Shown piece after piece: positions 44,797 to 51,853 of a stretch of 51,853 nt of DNA. Below the pieces are notes generated by a model. It searched no databases and had not been told where the DNA came from. It saw only the letters and a program-made list of their open reading frames with translations. The stretch spans positions 1 to 51,853 of the forward strand of contig NZ_JAELUF010000013.1 of the NCBI RefSeq assembly GCF_016429195.1. Reading direction: 5' to 3'. Positions within the stretch are counted from its first letter, which is position 1, and each line of letters starts with the position of its first letter. Position numbers and translations under genes: made by a program. The stretch comes from Brevundimonas sp. ASV9. Lineage in GTDB: Bacteria; Pseudomonadota; Alphaproteobacteria; Caulobacterales; Caulobacteraceae.

Positions 44797-46087
44797 AGCG
44801 GCTCAGATCGACGTCCTTGGTCAGGGCGTCCATCTTCTCGCGCACCGCGTCGCCGTCGAAGGTCACGGTCTGGCCCGACAGGTCCGAGGCCTTGAAGCTG
44901 GTCTCCTCCAACACCCGCTCCATCACGGTCTGAAGCCGGCGCGCGCCGATGTTCTCGACCGCGCTGTTGGCCGCCACCGCCGCGTCGGCCATCGCCTCGA
45001 CCGCATCGTCGGTGAAGGTCAGGGTCACGTCCTCGGTCGCCAGCAGGGCCTGGTTCTGACGGATCAGATTGGCTTCCGGCTCGGTCAGGATGCGCTTGAA
45101 GTCGTCGCGCGTCAGGGCCTTCAGCTCGACCCGGATCGGCAACCGCCCCTGAAGCTCGGGCAGCAGATCGCTAGGCTTGGCGACGTGGAAGGCGCCTGAG
45201 GCGATGAACAGCACATGGTCGGTCTTCACCGGCCCGTACTTCGTCGAGACCGTGGTGCCCTCGATCAGGGGCAGCAGGTCGCGTTGCACCCCTTCACGCG
45301 ACACGTCCGCGCCGGATGCGCCTTGCCGGGCCGCGACCTTGTCGATCTCGTCCAGGAAGACGATGCCCTCGTTCTCGGCCAGTTTCAGCGCCTCCTGGGT
45401 CAGGCTGTCCTGATCCAGCAGCTTGTCGCCCTCTTCGGCGATCAGGGGCGTCGTCGCATCGCGCACGGCCAGCTTGACGGTCTTGGTGCGCCCGCCGCCC
45501 ATCTTGCCCAGCATCTCCGACAGGTTCAGCAGGCCGACGTTGCCGCCGCCCGGAATGTCCAGCCCCTGGATTGGAGAGGCGGTGTCGGCCAGCGCGATCT
45601 CGATCTCCTTGTCGTCCAGTTCTCCGGCGCGCAGCTTCTTTCGGAAACTGTCGCGCGTCGCCGGCCCCGCGCCGGGTCCGACCAAAGCGTCCAGGATCCG
45701 GTCCTCGGCGGCGGCCTCGGCTTTGGCCCGCACGTCGCCGCGCCGGCGCTCGCGCACCATGATCAGGGCGCTTTCGACCAGGTCGCGCACGATCTGGTCC
45801 ACGTCGCGGCCGACATAGCCGACCTCGGTGAACTTGGTGGCTTCGACCTTCAGGAAGGGCGAGCCCGCCAGCCGCGCCAGCCGACGCGCGATCTCGGTCT
45901 TGCCGACGCCGGTGGGGCCGATCATCAGGATGTTCTTGGGCGTCACCTCGTCGCGCAGGTCGGCCGGCACGCGCTTCCTGCGCCAGCGGTTTCTCAGGGC
46001 GACGGCGACGGCGCGCTTGGCGTCGTTCTGGCCGACGATATGGCGATCCAGTTCGGAGACGATCTCGCGGGGGGTCAGTTCGGTCAT
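44786..46087 (-). CDS. hslU: HslU, ATPase subunit of the HslUV protease
   Basis: A 433-residue AAA+ unfoldase that feeds proteins to HslV. It shows [23 protein letters not shown] at the N-terminus, Walker [16 protein letters not shown], the pore and I-domain region (residues about 110-240), Walker [10 protein letters not shown] and a C-terminal RFIL that inserts into HslV. The start at 46087 gives the family N-terminus. hslV is commonly the adjacent upstream gene but is not here: ppa lies 187 bases upstream. The gene end overlaps the convergent yihY-like gene. Confidence 0.95.
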   Translation of the reverse strand: MTELTPREIVSELDRHIVGQNDAKRAVAVALRNRWRRKRVPADLRDEVTPKNILMIGPTGVGKTEIARRLARLAGSPFLKVEATKFTEVGYVGRDVDQIVRDLVESALIMVRERRRGDVRAKAEAAAEDRILDALVGPGAGPATRDSFRKKLRAGELDDKEIEIALADTASPIQGLDIPGGGNVGLLNLSEMLGKMGGGRTKTVKLAVRDATTPLIAEEGDKLLDQDSLTQEALKLAENEGIVFLDEIDKVAARQGASGADVSREGVQRDLLPLIEGTTVSTKYGPVKTDHVLFIASGAFHVAKPSDLLPELQGRLPIRVELKALTRDDFKRILTEPEANLIRQNQALLATEDVTLTFTDDAVEAMADAAVAANSAVENIGARRLQTVMERVLEETSFKASDLSGQTVTFDGDAVREKMDALTKDVDLSRFIL

Positions 46088-46215
46088 GCGACGCAGATAG
46101 GAGAGGCCGAACCGTTGCGGGAGAGGGGCGGGGCGTCGCAGCGTGATTTTGAAGCCAAGGCTGCCGACTATGTCTCCTCCGGGATCAGCGCTGCGGCGAT
46201 AGCAGATCGCCCAGC

Positions 46216-46246
46216 AAAAAGGCGTCCCCCGATGGGAGGACGCCTT
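46216..46246 (-). terminator. Rho-independent terminator after ppa
   Basis: Read on the minus strand, a stem of AAGGCGTCC...GGACGCCTT (46238-46246 with 46219-46227, extended inward by further pairs) runs into TTTTT (46220-46216). It lies 28 bases past the ppa stop and separates ppa from hslU. Confidence 0.85.
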
Positions 46247-46273
46247 CAATGCTTGGGACGCTTGTCGCCCGGA

Positions 46274-46834
46274 TCAGGCGGCGTTTGCGGCCTTGTTCTT
46301 GGCCAGCTTGTCCTGGTGGGCCTGCATGCCTTTGGCGATCAGGTCGGCGGCTTCGCCGGCGTCGCCCCAGCCCTCGACCTTAACCGACTTGCCCTTCTCC
46401 AGGTCCTTGTAGCGAGTGAAGAAGTGCTCGATCTGCTCGATCAGGATGGCCGGCAGCTGACGATAGCTGGCGATCTCGGTGTAGTAGGGGTTCAGCTTGT
46501 CGACCGGCACGGCCAGGATCTTCTCGTCGCCGCCGGCTTCGTCCACCATCTTAAGCACGCCGATGGGACGCGAGCGGATGACGCAGCCGGGAACGACCGG
46601 CGTCGGGTTCAGCACGATCACGTCGCAGGGATCGCCGTCGTCCGACAGGGTGTGCGGCACGAAGCCGTAGTTGCCCGGATAGTACATGGCGGTGTGGAGG
46701 AAGCGGTCGACGAACAGGGCGCCCGATTCCTTGTCCATCTCGTATTTCACCGGCAGGCCGCCTTGCGGGATTTCGATGATGACGTTGATGTCCCAGGGAG
46801 CGTTCGGGCCGACGGGAATGGCGTCGAGGTTCAT
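46274..46834 (-). CDS. ppa: inorganic pyrophosphatase
   Basis: A 186-residue soluble family I pyrophosphatase that hydrolyses the PPi made in nucleic-acid, protein and lipid synthesis. It has [15 protein letters not shown] (active-site Glu and Lys), [21 protein letters not shown] with the signature Asp-Gly-Asp-Pro-x-Asp, and the later [16 protein letters not shown]. Length and order of motifs are normal. It is a single-gene unit with its own terminator. Confidence 0.96.
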   Translation of the reverse strand: MNLDAIPVGPNAPWDINVIIEIPQGGLPVKYEMDKESGALFVDRFLHTAMYYPGNYGFVPHTLSDDGDPCDVIVLNPTPVVPGCVIRSRPIGVLKMVDEAGGDEKILAVPVDKLNPYYTEIASYRQLPAILIEQIEHFFTRYKDLEKGKSVKVEGWGDAGEAADLIAKGMQAHQDKLAKNKAANAA

Positions 46835-46975
46835 GGCGGGGTCTTTGCTGCGACTGCGAAACTTTGAAAGGCGAAGGGTGATAGGCTCCCAGGCCCGTCA
46901 CGGCAAGGGCGACCTGTGGCGAACACCGTCCCCGGCGGGCTTGCGTCACGGCGCATCATCGCGGACATCTGAATC

Positions 46976-47659
46976 ATGACCTGGACCGATTGGGCGGCGC
47001 TGGCCCTCTTCTTCATCTGCTGGCTGGGATACAGCCCCATCCTGGCCTTCATCAGCAGGAAGGGCGGCTCGCTGAACCAAGACATGGAGCATGTCCGAGC
47101 GGCCTGGATGCAGTCCATGACGCATCGCGAGATGAAGCTGATCGACAGCCAACTCATGGGCCATTCGATCAACTCCGCCTCCTTCTTCGCCTCCACCAAC
47201 CTGCTGCTGATCGCGGCGGTGGCAGGCATCCTGTTCGGCGGCGAAAGCGCGCTTCAGGGGTTTGCCGCCGTCGGGGCCGAAAACGTGCCGATGAAGATTC
47301 TGGAGGCCAAGCTGGCGCTGGTGCTGATCTGTCTGGCGCGCGGCTTTCTGGATTTCATCTGGGCGCTGCGCCAGATGAACTACGCCCTGGCGCTGATCGG
47401 CGCGGCGCCGGAAATCCACACCAAGACCGACCGCAAGGCTTTCAGCGAGGCGGCGGGCCAGCTTTTGAACCCGGCGCTCAGTTCCTTCAGTCAGGGTGTG
47501 CGCGGCTACTATTTCGCCCTGGCGGCGGCGGCCTGGCTGTTCGGACCGCTGTGGCTGGCGCTGGGCGTCGCCTCGTCCTTCGGCCTGCTGATCTATCGCC
47601 AGGAGGCCTCGCCCGCCGCCCGCGCCATCCGCAACGCACGGCGGCTGCTGGACAACTAA
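46976..47659 (+). CDS. DUF599 membrane protein
   Basis: A 227-residue protein with about four membrane helices: residues 5-25, 70-90, 110-130 and 180-210. The region MTHREMKLIDSQLMGHSINSASFFASTNLLLIAAV matches the DUF599 family (seen here as SQLMGHSINSASFFAST). Function is unknown across the family. It stands alone between ppa (divergent) and the candidate small-RNA gene. Confidence 0.8.
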   Translation: MTWTDWAALALFFICWLGYSPILAFISRKGGSLNQDMEHVRAAWMQSMTHREMKLIDSQLMGHSINSASFFASTNLLLIAAVAGILFGGESALQGFAAVGAENVPMKILEAKLALVLICLARGFLDFIWALRQMNYALALIGAAPEIHTKTDRKAFSEAAGQLLNPALSSFSQGVRGYYFALAAAAWLFGPLWLALGVASSFGLLIYRQEASPAARAIRNARRLLDN

Positions 47660-47781
47660 CCCGATCCTTTCGCAGTTGCGAGATTGAACGCTTGTCCGAC
47701 TTTGGTCGAAAGAGCGCCGTCTTGTCAGGCGATCCGCCATATTTGCGTAACAAGGCGTGACCGACTGGGTGCGCATGGGCC

Positions 47782-47810
47782 TTGACCCATTGTGCATCGC
47801 AACCTAAGTT
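47782..47810 (+). promoter_or_regulatory. candidate promoter of the small RNA
   Basis: TTGACC (47782-47787) and TAAGTT (47805-47810) with a 17-base spacer. Start of transcription would be near 47817, just before the first hairpin. Confidence 0.5.
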
Positions 47811-47816
47811 GACCTC

Positions 47817-47900
47817 TGACGCCTCCGGGCGTCTTGCCCTTCCTGGGCGTTTCCTCCCTATAGACTTTTAATGCCGCACCCTCGGGTGCGGCTTTTTTTT
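47817..47900 (+). ncRNA. candidate small RNA with exposed CU-rich anti-Shine-Dalgarno motifs
   Basis: About 84 nt. Hairpin 1 GACGCC-TCCG-GGCGTC (47818-47833) and hairpin 2 GCCC-TTCCT-GGGC (47836-47848) are followed by an unpaired TTTCCTCCC (47850-47858), an AT-rich linker, and a terminator GCCGCACC-CTCG-GGTGCGGC with eight T (47873-47900). Hairpin 1 carries CCTCC across its stem-loop junction. Trans-acting alphaproteobacterial RNAs with repeated CUCC-type motifs (for example the alpha-r14/MmgR group) have this plan; membership is inference. No open reading frame fits. Confidence 0.65.
47873..47900 (+). terminator. terminator of the candidate small RNA
   Basis: An 8-bp perfect stem (47873-47880 with 47885-47892) closing a CTCG tetraloop, followed by eight consecutive T. 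It is the strongest terminator in the window and is 213 bases beyond the DUF599 stop, with a separate promoter-like site in between. Confidence 0.92.
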
Positions 47901-47918
47901 GATCTGATCAGTGATCAG

Positions 47919-48743
47919 TCAGGCCGACCAGTCGTCTGCGCACAGGGCGGCGATCACGCGCGACAGGGCCTTGTGCGTCTTGGCATAGGTCGCATTGGGG
48001 GTCAGCGTCGTCTCGTCCAGATACAGTTTGCGGCTCAGCTCGATCTGGATGGCTTCATAGCCCTCGTCCGGCCGTCCCCAGCGCTGGGTCGACCAACCGC
48101 CGGCGTAGGGATGGTTCTGCGCCACGCGCCACCCCAGGCCCTCGAACAACTCGAGCAGACGTCGGCAGAGCCGCGCGCTGCAGGCCGAGCCGTAGCGGTC
48201 GCCCAGCACGACCTCGGCCCCGACGGCGCGCGCCGGCATCGAATGCCAGTCGATCAGCACGGCGCGTCCGTGCGTCGCGCGCGTCGCCTGCATCCGTTCG
48301 CCCAGGGCCTGATGATAGGGGGCGTGGGCCCTGGCGATGCGGTGCGTGGCCTCCACCAGCGTCAGCCGACGCACATAGAGCGGCGTCCCGTCGCCGGCCA
48401 ATCGGGGGATCACGCCATAGCCGGCGGCCGTCTTGGCTCCGACCGGCCCGTCCAGATCTGCGATCAGGGCCGGATCAAGCTCGGACGGGTCACGGTTCAG
48501 ATCGACATAGGCCCGGCCGATCCGGCCTTCGATCAGCGCGGCGCCTCTGCGCGGCCCCTCTGCGATCAAGCGCCCGACCAGGGCGTCTTCGGCGCTTTTC
48601 AGGCTGGCGCGCGACAGGCCCGGCGCGGCGCCCATGTCGTCAGGATAGACGTCGCCGGAGTGGGGCGAGGCGAAGACCAGCGCCGTCGCGGGCGCGTCCG
48701 CCGCCGGGGCGGTGATCGAAAAGCTGTCGCCGCCGTCGGTCAT
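47919..48743 (-). CDS. N-formylglutamate amidohydrolase family protein
   Basis: A 274-residue protein of the N-formylglutamate amidohydrolase (HutG-type) family, which splits N-formylglutamate to formate and glutamate in histidine breakdown. Visible blocks are VFASPHSGDVYP near residue 25 (metal-binding His), YVDLNRDPSELD, VLIDWHSMP (metal site) and QNHPYAGGWSTQRWG, then AIQIELSRKLYLDE. No other hut gene is nearby, and many family members outside hut operons have unknown roles. It is divergent from cpdR, as I recall for Caulobacter. Confidence 0.88.
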   Translation of the reverse strand: MTDGGDSFSITAPAADAPATALVFASPHSGDVYPDDMGAAPGLSRASLKSAEDALVGRLIAEGPRRGAALIEGRIGRAYVDLNRDPSELDPALIADLDGPVGAKTAAGYGVIPRLAGDGTPLYVRRLTLVEATHRIARAHAPYHQALGERMQATRATHGRAVLIDWHSMPARAVGAEVVLGDRYGSACSARLCRRLLELFEGLGWRVAQNHPYAGGWSTQRWGRPDEGYEAIQIELSRKLYLDETTLTPNATYAKTHKALSRVIAALCADDWSA

Positions 48744-48855
48744 GCTCCCGCTTAGCGCGTTTCGCTGTGGAAGGAAGTCGGCTGAGCGGCGAATTTCATC
48801 GGCGGTTTACCGTTCGGGCTCTAGGTTTGCGGTCTGTTTCAAGGGTGTTTTTCGA

Positions 48856-49212
48856 ATGGCGCGTATTCTCCTGGCCGAAGACGACGGTTCGTTGCGCGGA
48901 TTCCTGACGCGCGCGCTGGAGCGGGCAGGCCACCAGGTCATCGACTGCGAGAACGGCGACGACGCGATCGACGCCCTGGAACACGGTCCCTACGACCTGC
49001 TGCTGACCGACATTGTCATGCCGGGCGCCGACGGAATCGAGGTCGCCCGCGTCGCCGCCGCCCGCCAGCCCGGCCTGCGCATCATGTTCATCACCGGCTT
49101 CGCCGCCGTGGCCCTGACGGCCGCCCAGGCCACGCCGGACGCCAAGGTTCTGTCCAAGCCCGTCCACCTGCGCGATCTGGTCAATGAGGTCGAGCGGATG
49201 GTCGCCGCCTGA
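48856..49212 (+). CDS. cpdR: CpdR, single-domain response regulator for ClpXP proteolysis
   Basis: A 118-residue receiver protein with no output domain. RILLAEDDGSLRGFLTRALERAGHQV, TDIVMPGADGIE (phospho-Asp near 51), FITGFAAVAL (Thr) and VLSKPVHLRDLVNEVERM (Lys) align closely with Caulobacter CpdR. There, unphosphorylated CpdR takes ClpXP to the pole and primes it to degrade PdeA and, with RcdA and PopA, CtrA; the CckA-ChpT relay turns it off by phosphorylation. The ATG at 48856 is chosen because the protein then begins at the domain edge. No partner genes are adjacent. Confidence 0.92.
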   Translation: MARILLAEDDGSLRGFLTRALERAGHQVIDCENGDDAIDALEHGPYDLLLTDIVMPGADGIEVARVAAARQPGLRIMFITGFAAVALTAAQATPDAKVLSKPVHLRDLVNEVERMVAA

Positions 49213-49274
49213 CCCTTCGCTGCGTGGGCCGAGCGACGTTCGGCGAGAAATCGCATTCTTGCCGCTAAATCGGC

Positions 49275-49303
49275 TTGATGCCGACCGGCCTCGCCGCTAT
49301 ACG
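49275..49303 (+). promoter_or_regulatory. promoter of tRNA-Val
   Basis: TTGATG (49275-49280) and TATACG (49298-49303) with a 17-base spacer; the -10 with its flank reads GCTATACG, close to the Caulobacter housekeeping consensus. A perfect 8-bp hairpin GCTCCGAA / TTCGGAGC (49316-49338) lies in the transcribed leader before the tRNA. Confidence 0.7.
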
Positions 49304-49346
49304 ACCGCTCTTCCCGCTCCGAAGACATTTTTCGGAGCCCTACGGC

Positions 49347-49421
49347 GGATGCGTAGCTCAGCGGGAGAGCACCTCGTTGACATCGAGGGGGTCACAGGTT
49401 CAATCCCTGTCGCGTCCACCA
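49347..49421 (+). tRNA. tRNA-Val (anticodon GAC)
   Basis: A 75-nt cloverleaf with encoded CCA. Acceptor GGATGCG pairs with CGCGTCC (one T-G), the D arm has GCTC...GAGC, the anticodon arm CCTCG-TTGACAT-CGAGG places GAC at 34-36, and the T arm is ACAGG-TTCAATC-CCTGT. GAC reads GTC and GTT valine codons; GTC is abundant in this genome. Confidence 0.97.
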
Positions 49422-49472
49422 TTTCCCTTTCTTTTCAGATCAGTGGCCTTCAGCCCTGGCTGGCGTTGCGCG

Positions 49473-50237
49473 CTAGAGCAGTCGTCCCTGATCCGACGTC
49501 CGGACGGCCGTGTCCGTCATCAGGCCGCGGCGGCGAAGCTCGGTCGCGGCGGTGAAGGCGATGTCGATGTCACGTCCTGACGCCAAGATATGAAGCCGGT
49601 CAGCATCCACCGTGCTCCACGCCTTGCCGCGTTCAGGGCCCGCGGGCACGCGGGGCAGCAATCCCGGTTCGCGGCTCCAGGCCAGAAGCTGCTCGACGGT
49701 CGTTTGGTTCAGCATGTCGCGCAGATGGTGGGCGGTGACATAGGCGTCGGGCAGGGCGCGATGCGCAGGCAGGCCCAACTCGTGCACCAATCCCTCGGGC
49801 CGGCGCAGATAGCGCAGCATCTGGTTGGAGAAGCGCGGCAGGTCGGGCCACAGCCGCAGGGCGCATTTCCAGGTGCAGATCCACTTTGCGCCGCCTGACA
49901 GGGCAGGGGTGCAATACCGCTGCTCGAAGCTGGCGCGGTGAGCCGCCAGGGCGATCACGCCCGCCTCGGGACGAAGGATGAGCGGGGCGACGGCCTTCCA
50001 ATAGCCGGCGTCTTGAACCCACTCGTCCAGAATGTGGTGGATCGCCATGGTGTCGGGCGAGATCGGCCGTCCGGGATTTACGAAATGGGCGCCGCGCGTC
50101 GCATCCAGACGCCATGGGCCGGCCCCGTCGCGCACCACGTCCTGCCAGCCGATCTCGCAGACGTCCTGAGGGCCGGATCCGGCCGTCTCCAGGTCGATGA
50201 TGCGGATGCGTTGGGGCGATGGCGTGAAGTCGGTCAG
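49473..50237 (-). CDS. DnaQ-like 3'-5' exonuclease, probable CTG start
   Basis: A 254-residue DEDD-family exonuclease, like exodeoxyribonuclease X or a polymerase-proofreading domain. Exo I is IIDLETAG (Asp and Glu), Exo II is around AAHRASFEQ (the usual Asp appears as Glu), and Exo III is HRALPDAYVTA (His-x4-Asp). The first canonical start in frame is a GTG at 50138, but that would delete Exo I. In-frame codons upstream lack ATG, GTG or TTG back to a stop; a CTG at 50235-50237 preceded by GAGGA with 6-base spacing would give the N-terminus TDFTPSPQRIRIIDLET. I therefore infer a CTG start; a frameshift or sequence error is the alternative. Confidence 0.75.
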   Translation of the reverse strand: MTDFTPSPQRIRIIDLETAGSGPQDVCEIGWQDVVRDGAGPWRLDATRGAHFVNPGRPISPDTMAIHHILDEWVQDAGYWKAVAPLILRPEAGVIALAAHRASFEQRYCTPALSGGAKWICTWKCALRLWPDLPRFSNQMLRYLRRPEGLVHELGLPAHRALPDAYVTAHHLRDMLNQTTVEQLLAWSREPGLLPRVPAGPERGKAWSTVDADRLHILASGRDIDIAFTAATELRRRGLMTDTAVRTSDQGRLL

Positions 50238-50324
50238 GGCGTCCTCGGCGTGGCTTTCACACCTGATAACGCCTGGGGCGCCGGATTCGGTCCGGCGCCT
50301 GGAAAGACCGCCGACGGCGCGTCG

Positions 50325-50546
50325 TCAGTTCGGCAAGTGCACCGACCCGTGCGGCATGACGGTCATCACGGCCCACAGACCGACCAGCACCACGGGCGAG
50401 GCGATCAGCGCCCGCCGACAGCGATGCGCCAGATAAAGAGCCTCGCCGATCACGATCGACACCAGCATTTGCGTTTCCCCCGAAACGATAAGCGACACTT
50501 CTATGACGTCGCCGACAGACGTGTCCCTCAATGGGACGAAATCCAT
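50325..50546 (-). CDS. possible small membrane protein, 73 residues
   Basis: An open frame starting at an ATG at 50546. The middle and end are hydrophobic (ALIASPVVLVGLWAVMTVM), suggesting one membrane helix, and the codons mostly have G or C in the third position, as in real genes here. There is no strong ribosome-binding site and I know no family. It precedes the exonuclease on the same strand by 87 bases. It might be spurious. Confidence 0.4.
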   Translation of the reverse strand: MDFVPLRDTSVGDVIEVSLIVSGETQMLVSIVIGEALYLAHRCRRALIASPVVLVGLWAVMTVMPHGSVHLPN

Positions 50547-50614
50547 TTTGTCGTAGCCGCCCCGCAGGCCGCGCGGTCGCTAGACGTGCGACCAGGAATG
50601 CGCAATCTCGCGGC

Positions 50615-51268
50615 ATGGGATCTGTCGCGCGCCTGTTCCGTCTGCATTTGTCGCTATGGCTCGGACTTCTGGTCCTGGCGGCCGTCGCGGCGCTGGCGCC
50701 GGCCAGCGTCGGCTGGCCAATGCGATTGGCGGCTGGCTGGGACGCGGGCGTGGCGACGTTTCTCGTCGCGACCTTCGCGCGGATTTTCCGCGCGCGTTCG
50801 CAGGAGGCGATGCGACGCCGCGCGGCGGAACTGGATCAGGCCGGCGTTATGGTCCTGCCGCTCAGCATGGCGGCCGCCGTGGCCAGCGTCGTGGTCCTCG
50901 TCCTCGCCATGGTGGCCAGCGACGGCAAGCCGACCGTTGGGCAGGCGGTCTTTTCAGTGTGCACCGTCGGCCTGTCGTGGCTGTACGTGCACATCATCTT
51001 CGCTCTGCATTACGCCCACGGCTTCTACGCCCCGCGTGACGACGGCAAGGGCGATCAGGGCGGGCTGGTCTTTCCGGGTGAGGAGGACGCGGACTACTGG
51101 GACTTTCTACACTTCGCCCTGATCATCGGCGTGGCGAACCAGACGGCCGATGTGCAAATTTCCAGCCGCAAGCTGCGCGGCTTGGCGACGTTTCACAGCC
51201 TGATCGCCTGGTTCTTCAACGCCGTTATCCTGGCGCTGACGGTCAACCTGGCCGCCACGCTGCTTTAG
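50615..51268 (+). CDS. DUF1345 membrane protein
   Basis: A 217-residue protein with about five membrane helices. LAAGWDAGVATFLVATFARI and the block FALHYAHGFYAPRDD followed by GGLVFPGEEDADYWDFLHFALIIGVANQTADVQISS match the DUF1345 family (YWDF, QTADV and SS-LR are its conserved parts). Function is unknown. The ATG at 50615 is used because residues upstream are not family-like. It stands alone on this strand. Confidence 0.85.
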   Translation: MGSVARLFRLHLSLWLGLLVLAAVAALAPASVGWPMRLAAGWDAGVATFLVATFARIFRARSQEAMRRRAAELDQAGVMVLPLSMAAAVASVVVLVLAMVASDGKPTVGQAVFSVCTVGLSWLYVHIIFALHYAHGFYAPRDDGKGDQGGLVFPGEEDADYWDFLHFALIIGVANQTADVQISSRKLRGLATFHSLIAWFFNAVILALTVNLAATLL

Positions 51269-51286
51269 GCACGCGCAGCCGTTCGG

Positions 51287-51538
51287 TCAGAGATCGACCG
51301 GGCGGCCGGACTCTTCTTCCTCAAGGGTGACGGCGACATCGGCGTTGGCCGACAGGCGCACCTTGTCGCCCTCGACGCCGGCGACGAAACCGTTCTCGAT
51401 ATAGTGGTGGTGATCGGCGTGGGCGCCGGTGTTCTCGCGGCGCGTCAGCTTGATCCGGTCGCTCTCCACCCGGTCCACGACGCCGACGTGCACGCCGTCG
51501 GCTCCGATGACTTCCATGCCTTCCTTGATCTCGCTCAT
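51287..51538 (-). CDS. DUF2171 protein
   Basis: An 83-residue small soluble protein of the DUF2171 family, which has a PRC-barrel-like beta structure. It shows EGMEVIGADGVHVGVVDRVESDRIKLTRRE (short: GADGVHVG and DRIKLTR), then a His-rich HADHHHYI and FVAGVEGDKVRLS. The start with GAGG about 10 bases upstream is preferred. Function unknown; members are often near stress genes. It is convergent with the DUF1345 gene. Confidence 0.85.
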   Translation of the reverse strand: MSEIKEGMEVIGADGVHVGVVDRVESDRIKLTRRENTGAHADHHHYIENGFVAGVEGDKVRLSANADVAVTLEEEESGRPVDL

Positions 51539-51715
51539 CGCTGTTTTTCCTCGCTGAACATCGTCTCGATAGCGGAGCGCCGCCGACAGACATTTCGTTC
51601 CCGAGGCGCTGGGACGGCGAGCATGCTTGTTCGCGGCCCCGCCGACTGGCAAGGCTTTGGGACAGTGTTCAGCACAAGCCGGCTGAGGAGCGCGAGCGAC
51701 AGGGATGCCGTTGAC

Positions 51716-51853
51716 TTGATCGAACAGTATGGATGGTCCGAGGTCTGGGCGACGGCATTTGCTCCGCATGCCCATGCCGGTCACACGCCGGGCCGCGTCA
51801 TCCTCCAGCATCGCAACGGCTATCTGGTCGTCACGGATGGGGGCGAGCTTCAG
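51716..51853 (+). CDS. rsgA: ribosome small-subunit GTPase RsgA, N-terminal part (partial)
   Basis: The frame runs off the end of the window; 46 codons are visible. IEQYGWSEVWATAFAPHAHAGHTPGRVILQHRNGYLVVTDGGEL matches the start of RsgA (seen here as EQYGW, FAPHA and PGRVILQHR), which matures the 30S subunit. Most family members begin two to four residues before Tyr-Gly-Trp, so I take the TTG at 51716 (AGGGA 10 bases before). An in-frame GTG at 51665 would add 17 residues. The GTPase domain is outside the window. Confidence 0.75.
   Translation, partial: MIEQYGWSEVWATAFAPHAHAGHTPGRVILQHRNGYLVVTDGGELQ

Noticed and set aside
50257..50616. A 119-codon minus-strand frame overlapping the start of the DUF1345 gene.
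   Set aside because: Its product is Arg/Gly-rich without any recognisable segment, whereas another frame on the same strand (50325-50546) has gene-like codons and a membrane helix.

Overview
The window is high-GC DNA, densely packed with bacterial genes. It most resembles an alphaproteobacterium of the Caulobacterales, probably Brevundimonas or a close relative. The basis is gene content, not a database search: a CpdR-type receiver protein, an EipA (DUF1134) envelope protein, a DUF4167 protein, an IF-3 gene with the IRRP-type alphaproteobacterial N-terminus, UDP-sulfoquinovose synthase, large TonB-dependent receptors, S9 and S41 peptidases and an encoded-CCA tRNA-Val. It reads as ordinary chromosome. 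No prophage, insertion sequence, CRISPR array, plasmid backbone or secondary-metabolite cluster was seen.

Layout. 1-4534: end of an OmpA-like gene with a strong terminator, an orphan KpsS-like capsule transferase, and a TonB-dependent receptor. 4613-8283: the agmatine-to-putrescine pair aguA-aguB, then a divergent alpha/beta hydrolase and a GT9 glycosyltransferase. 8397-13201: translation genes infC and rpmI-rplT, with an S9 peptidase and an MFS transporter between them. 13210-22549: a CBS-hybrid histidine kinase, a polysaccharide deacetylase, the pheS-X1-X2-pheT operon with two small paralogous genes inserted, an amino-acid permease and eipA. 22607-24741: sqdB and an NAD-dependent epimerase on the minus strand. 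25095-29472: a DUF4167 protein, a degenerate histidine kinase with an intact receiver domain, two tandem DUF4893 lipoproteins and a small coiled protein. 29562-38206: a secreted serine hydrolase divergent from marR plus an S41 protease, then a BCCT transporter, a second outer-membrane receptor and a LysE exporter. 38380-44796: clpB, then a small accessory patch (lower-GC orphan gene, tandem inverted-repeat elements, DUF559 gene), prmC and a YihY/BrkB protein. 44786-51853: hslU, ppa, a DUF599 protein, a candidate small RNA, an N-formylglutamate amidohydrolase, cpdR, tRNA-Val, a DnaQ-like exonuclease, a DUF1345 protein, a DUF2171 protein and the start of rsgA.

Functional themes are translation (infC, rpmI, rplT, pheS, pheT, prmC, rsgA, tRNA-Val), proteostasis and cell-cycle proteolysis (clpB, hslU, cpdR), envelope work (two receptors, KpsS, GT9, SqdB, EipA, lipoproteins) and small-molecule transport.

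I did not find a clear new multi-gene system. The observations most worth following are: a tandem pair of equal-length beta-helix-like proteins inside the pheS-pheT operon; a histidine-kinase-like protein whose phospho-acceptor His codon reads Arg; a compact terminator-ended RNA gene with exposed CCUCC-type motifs; a marR gene whose promoter implies a leaderless mRNA with an operator palindrome on the -10; two non-canonical starts (AUU in infC, probable CUG in the exonuclease); and three families of intergenic palindromic repeats.
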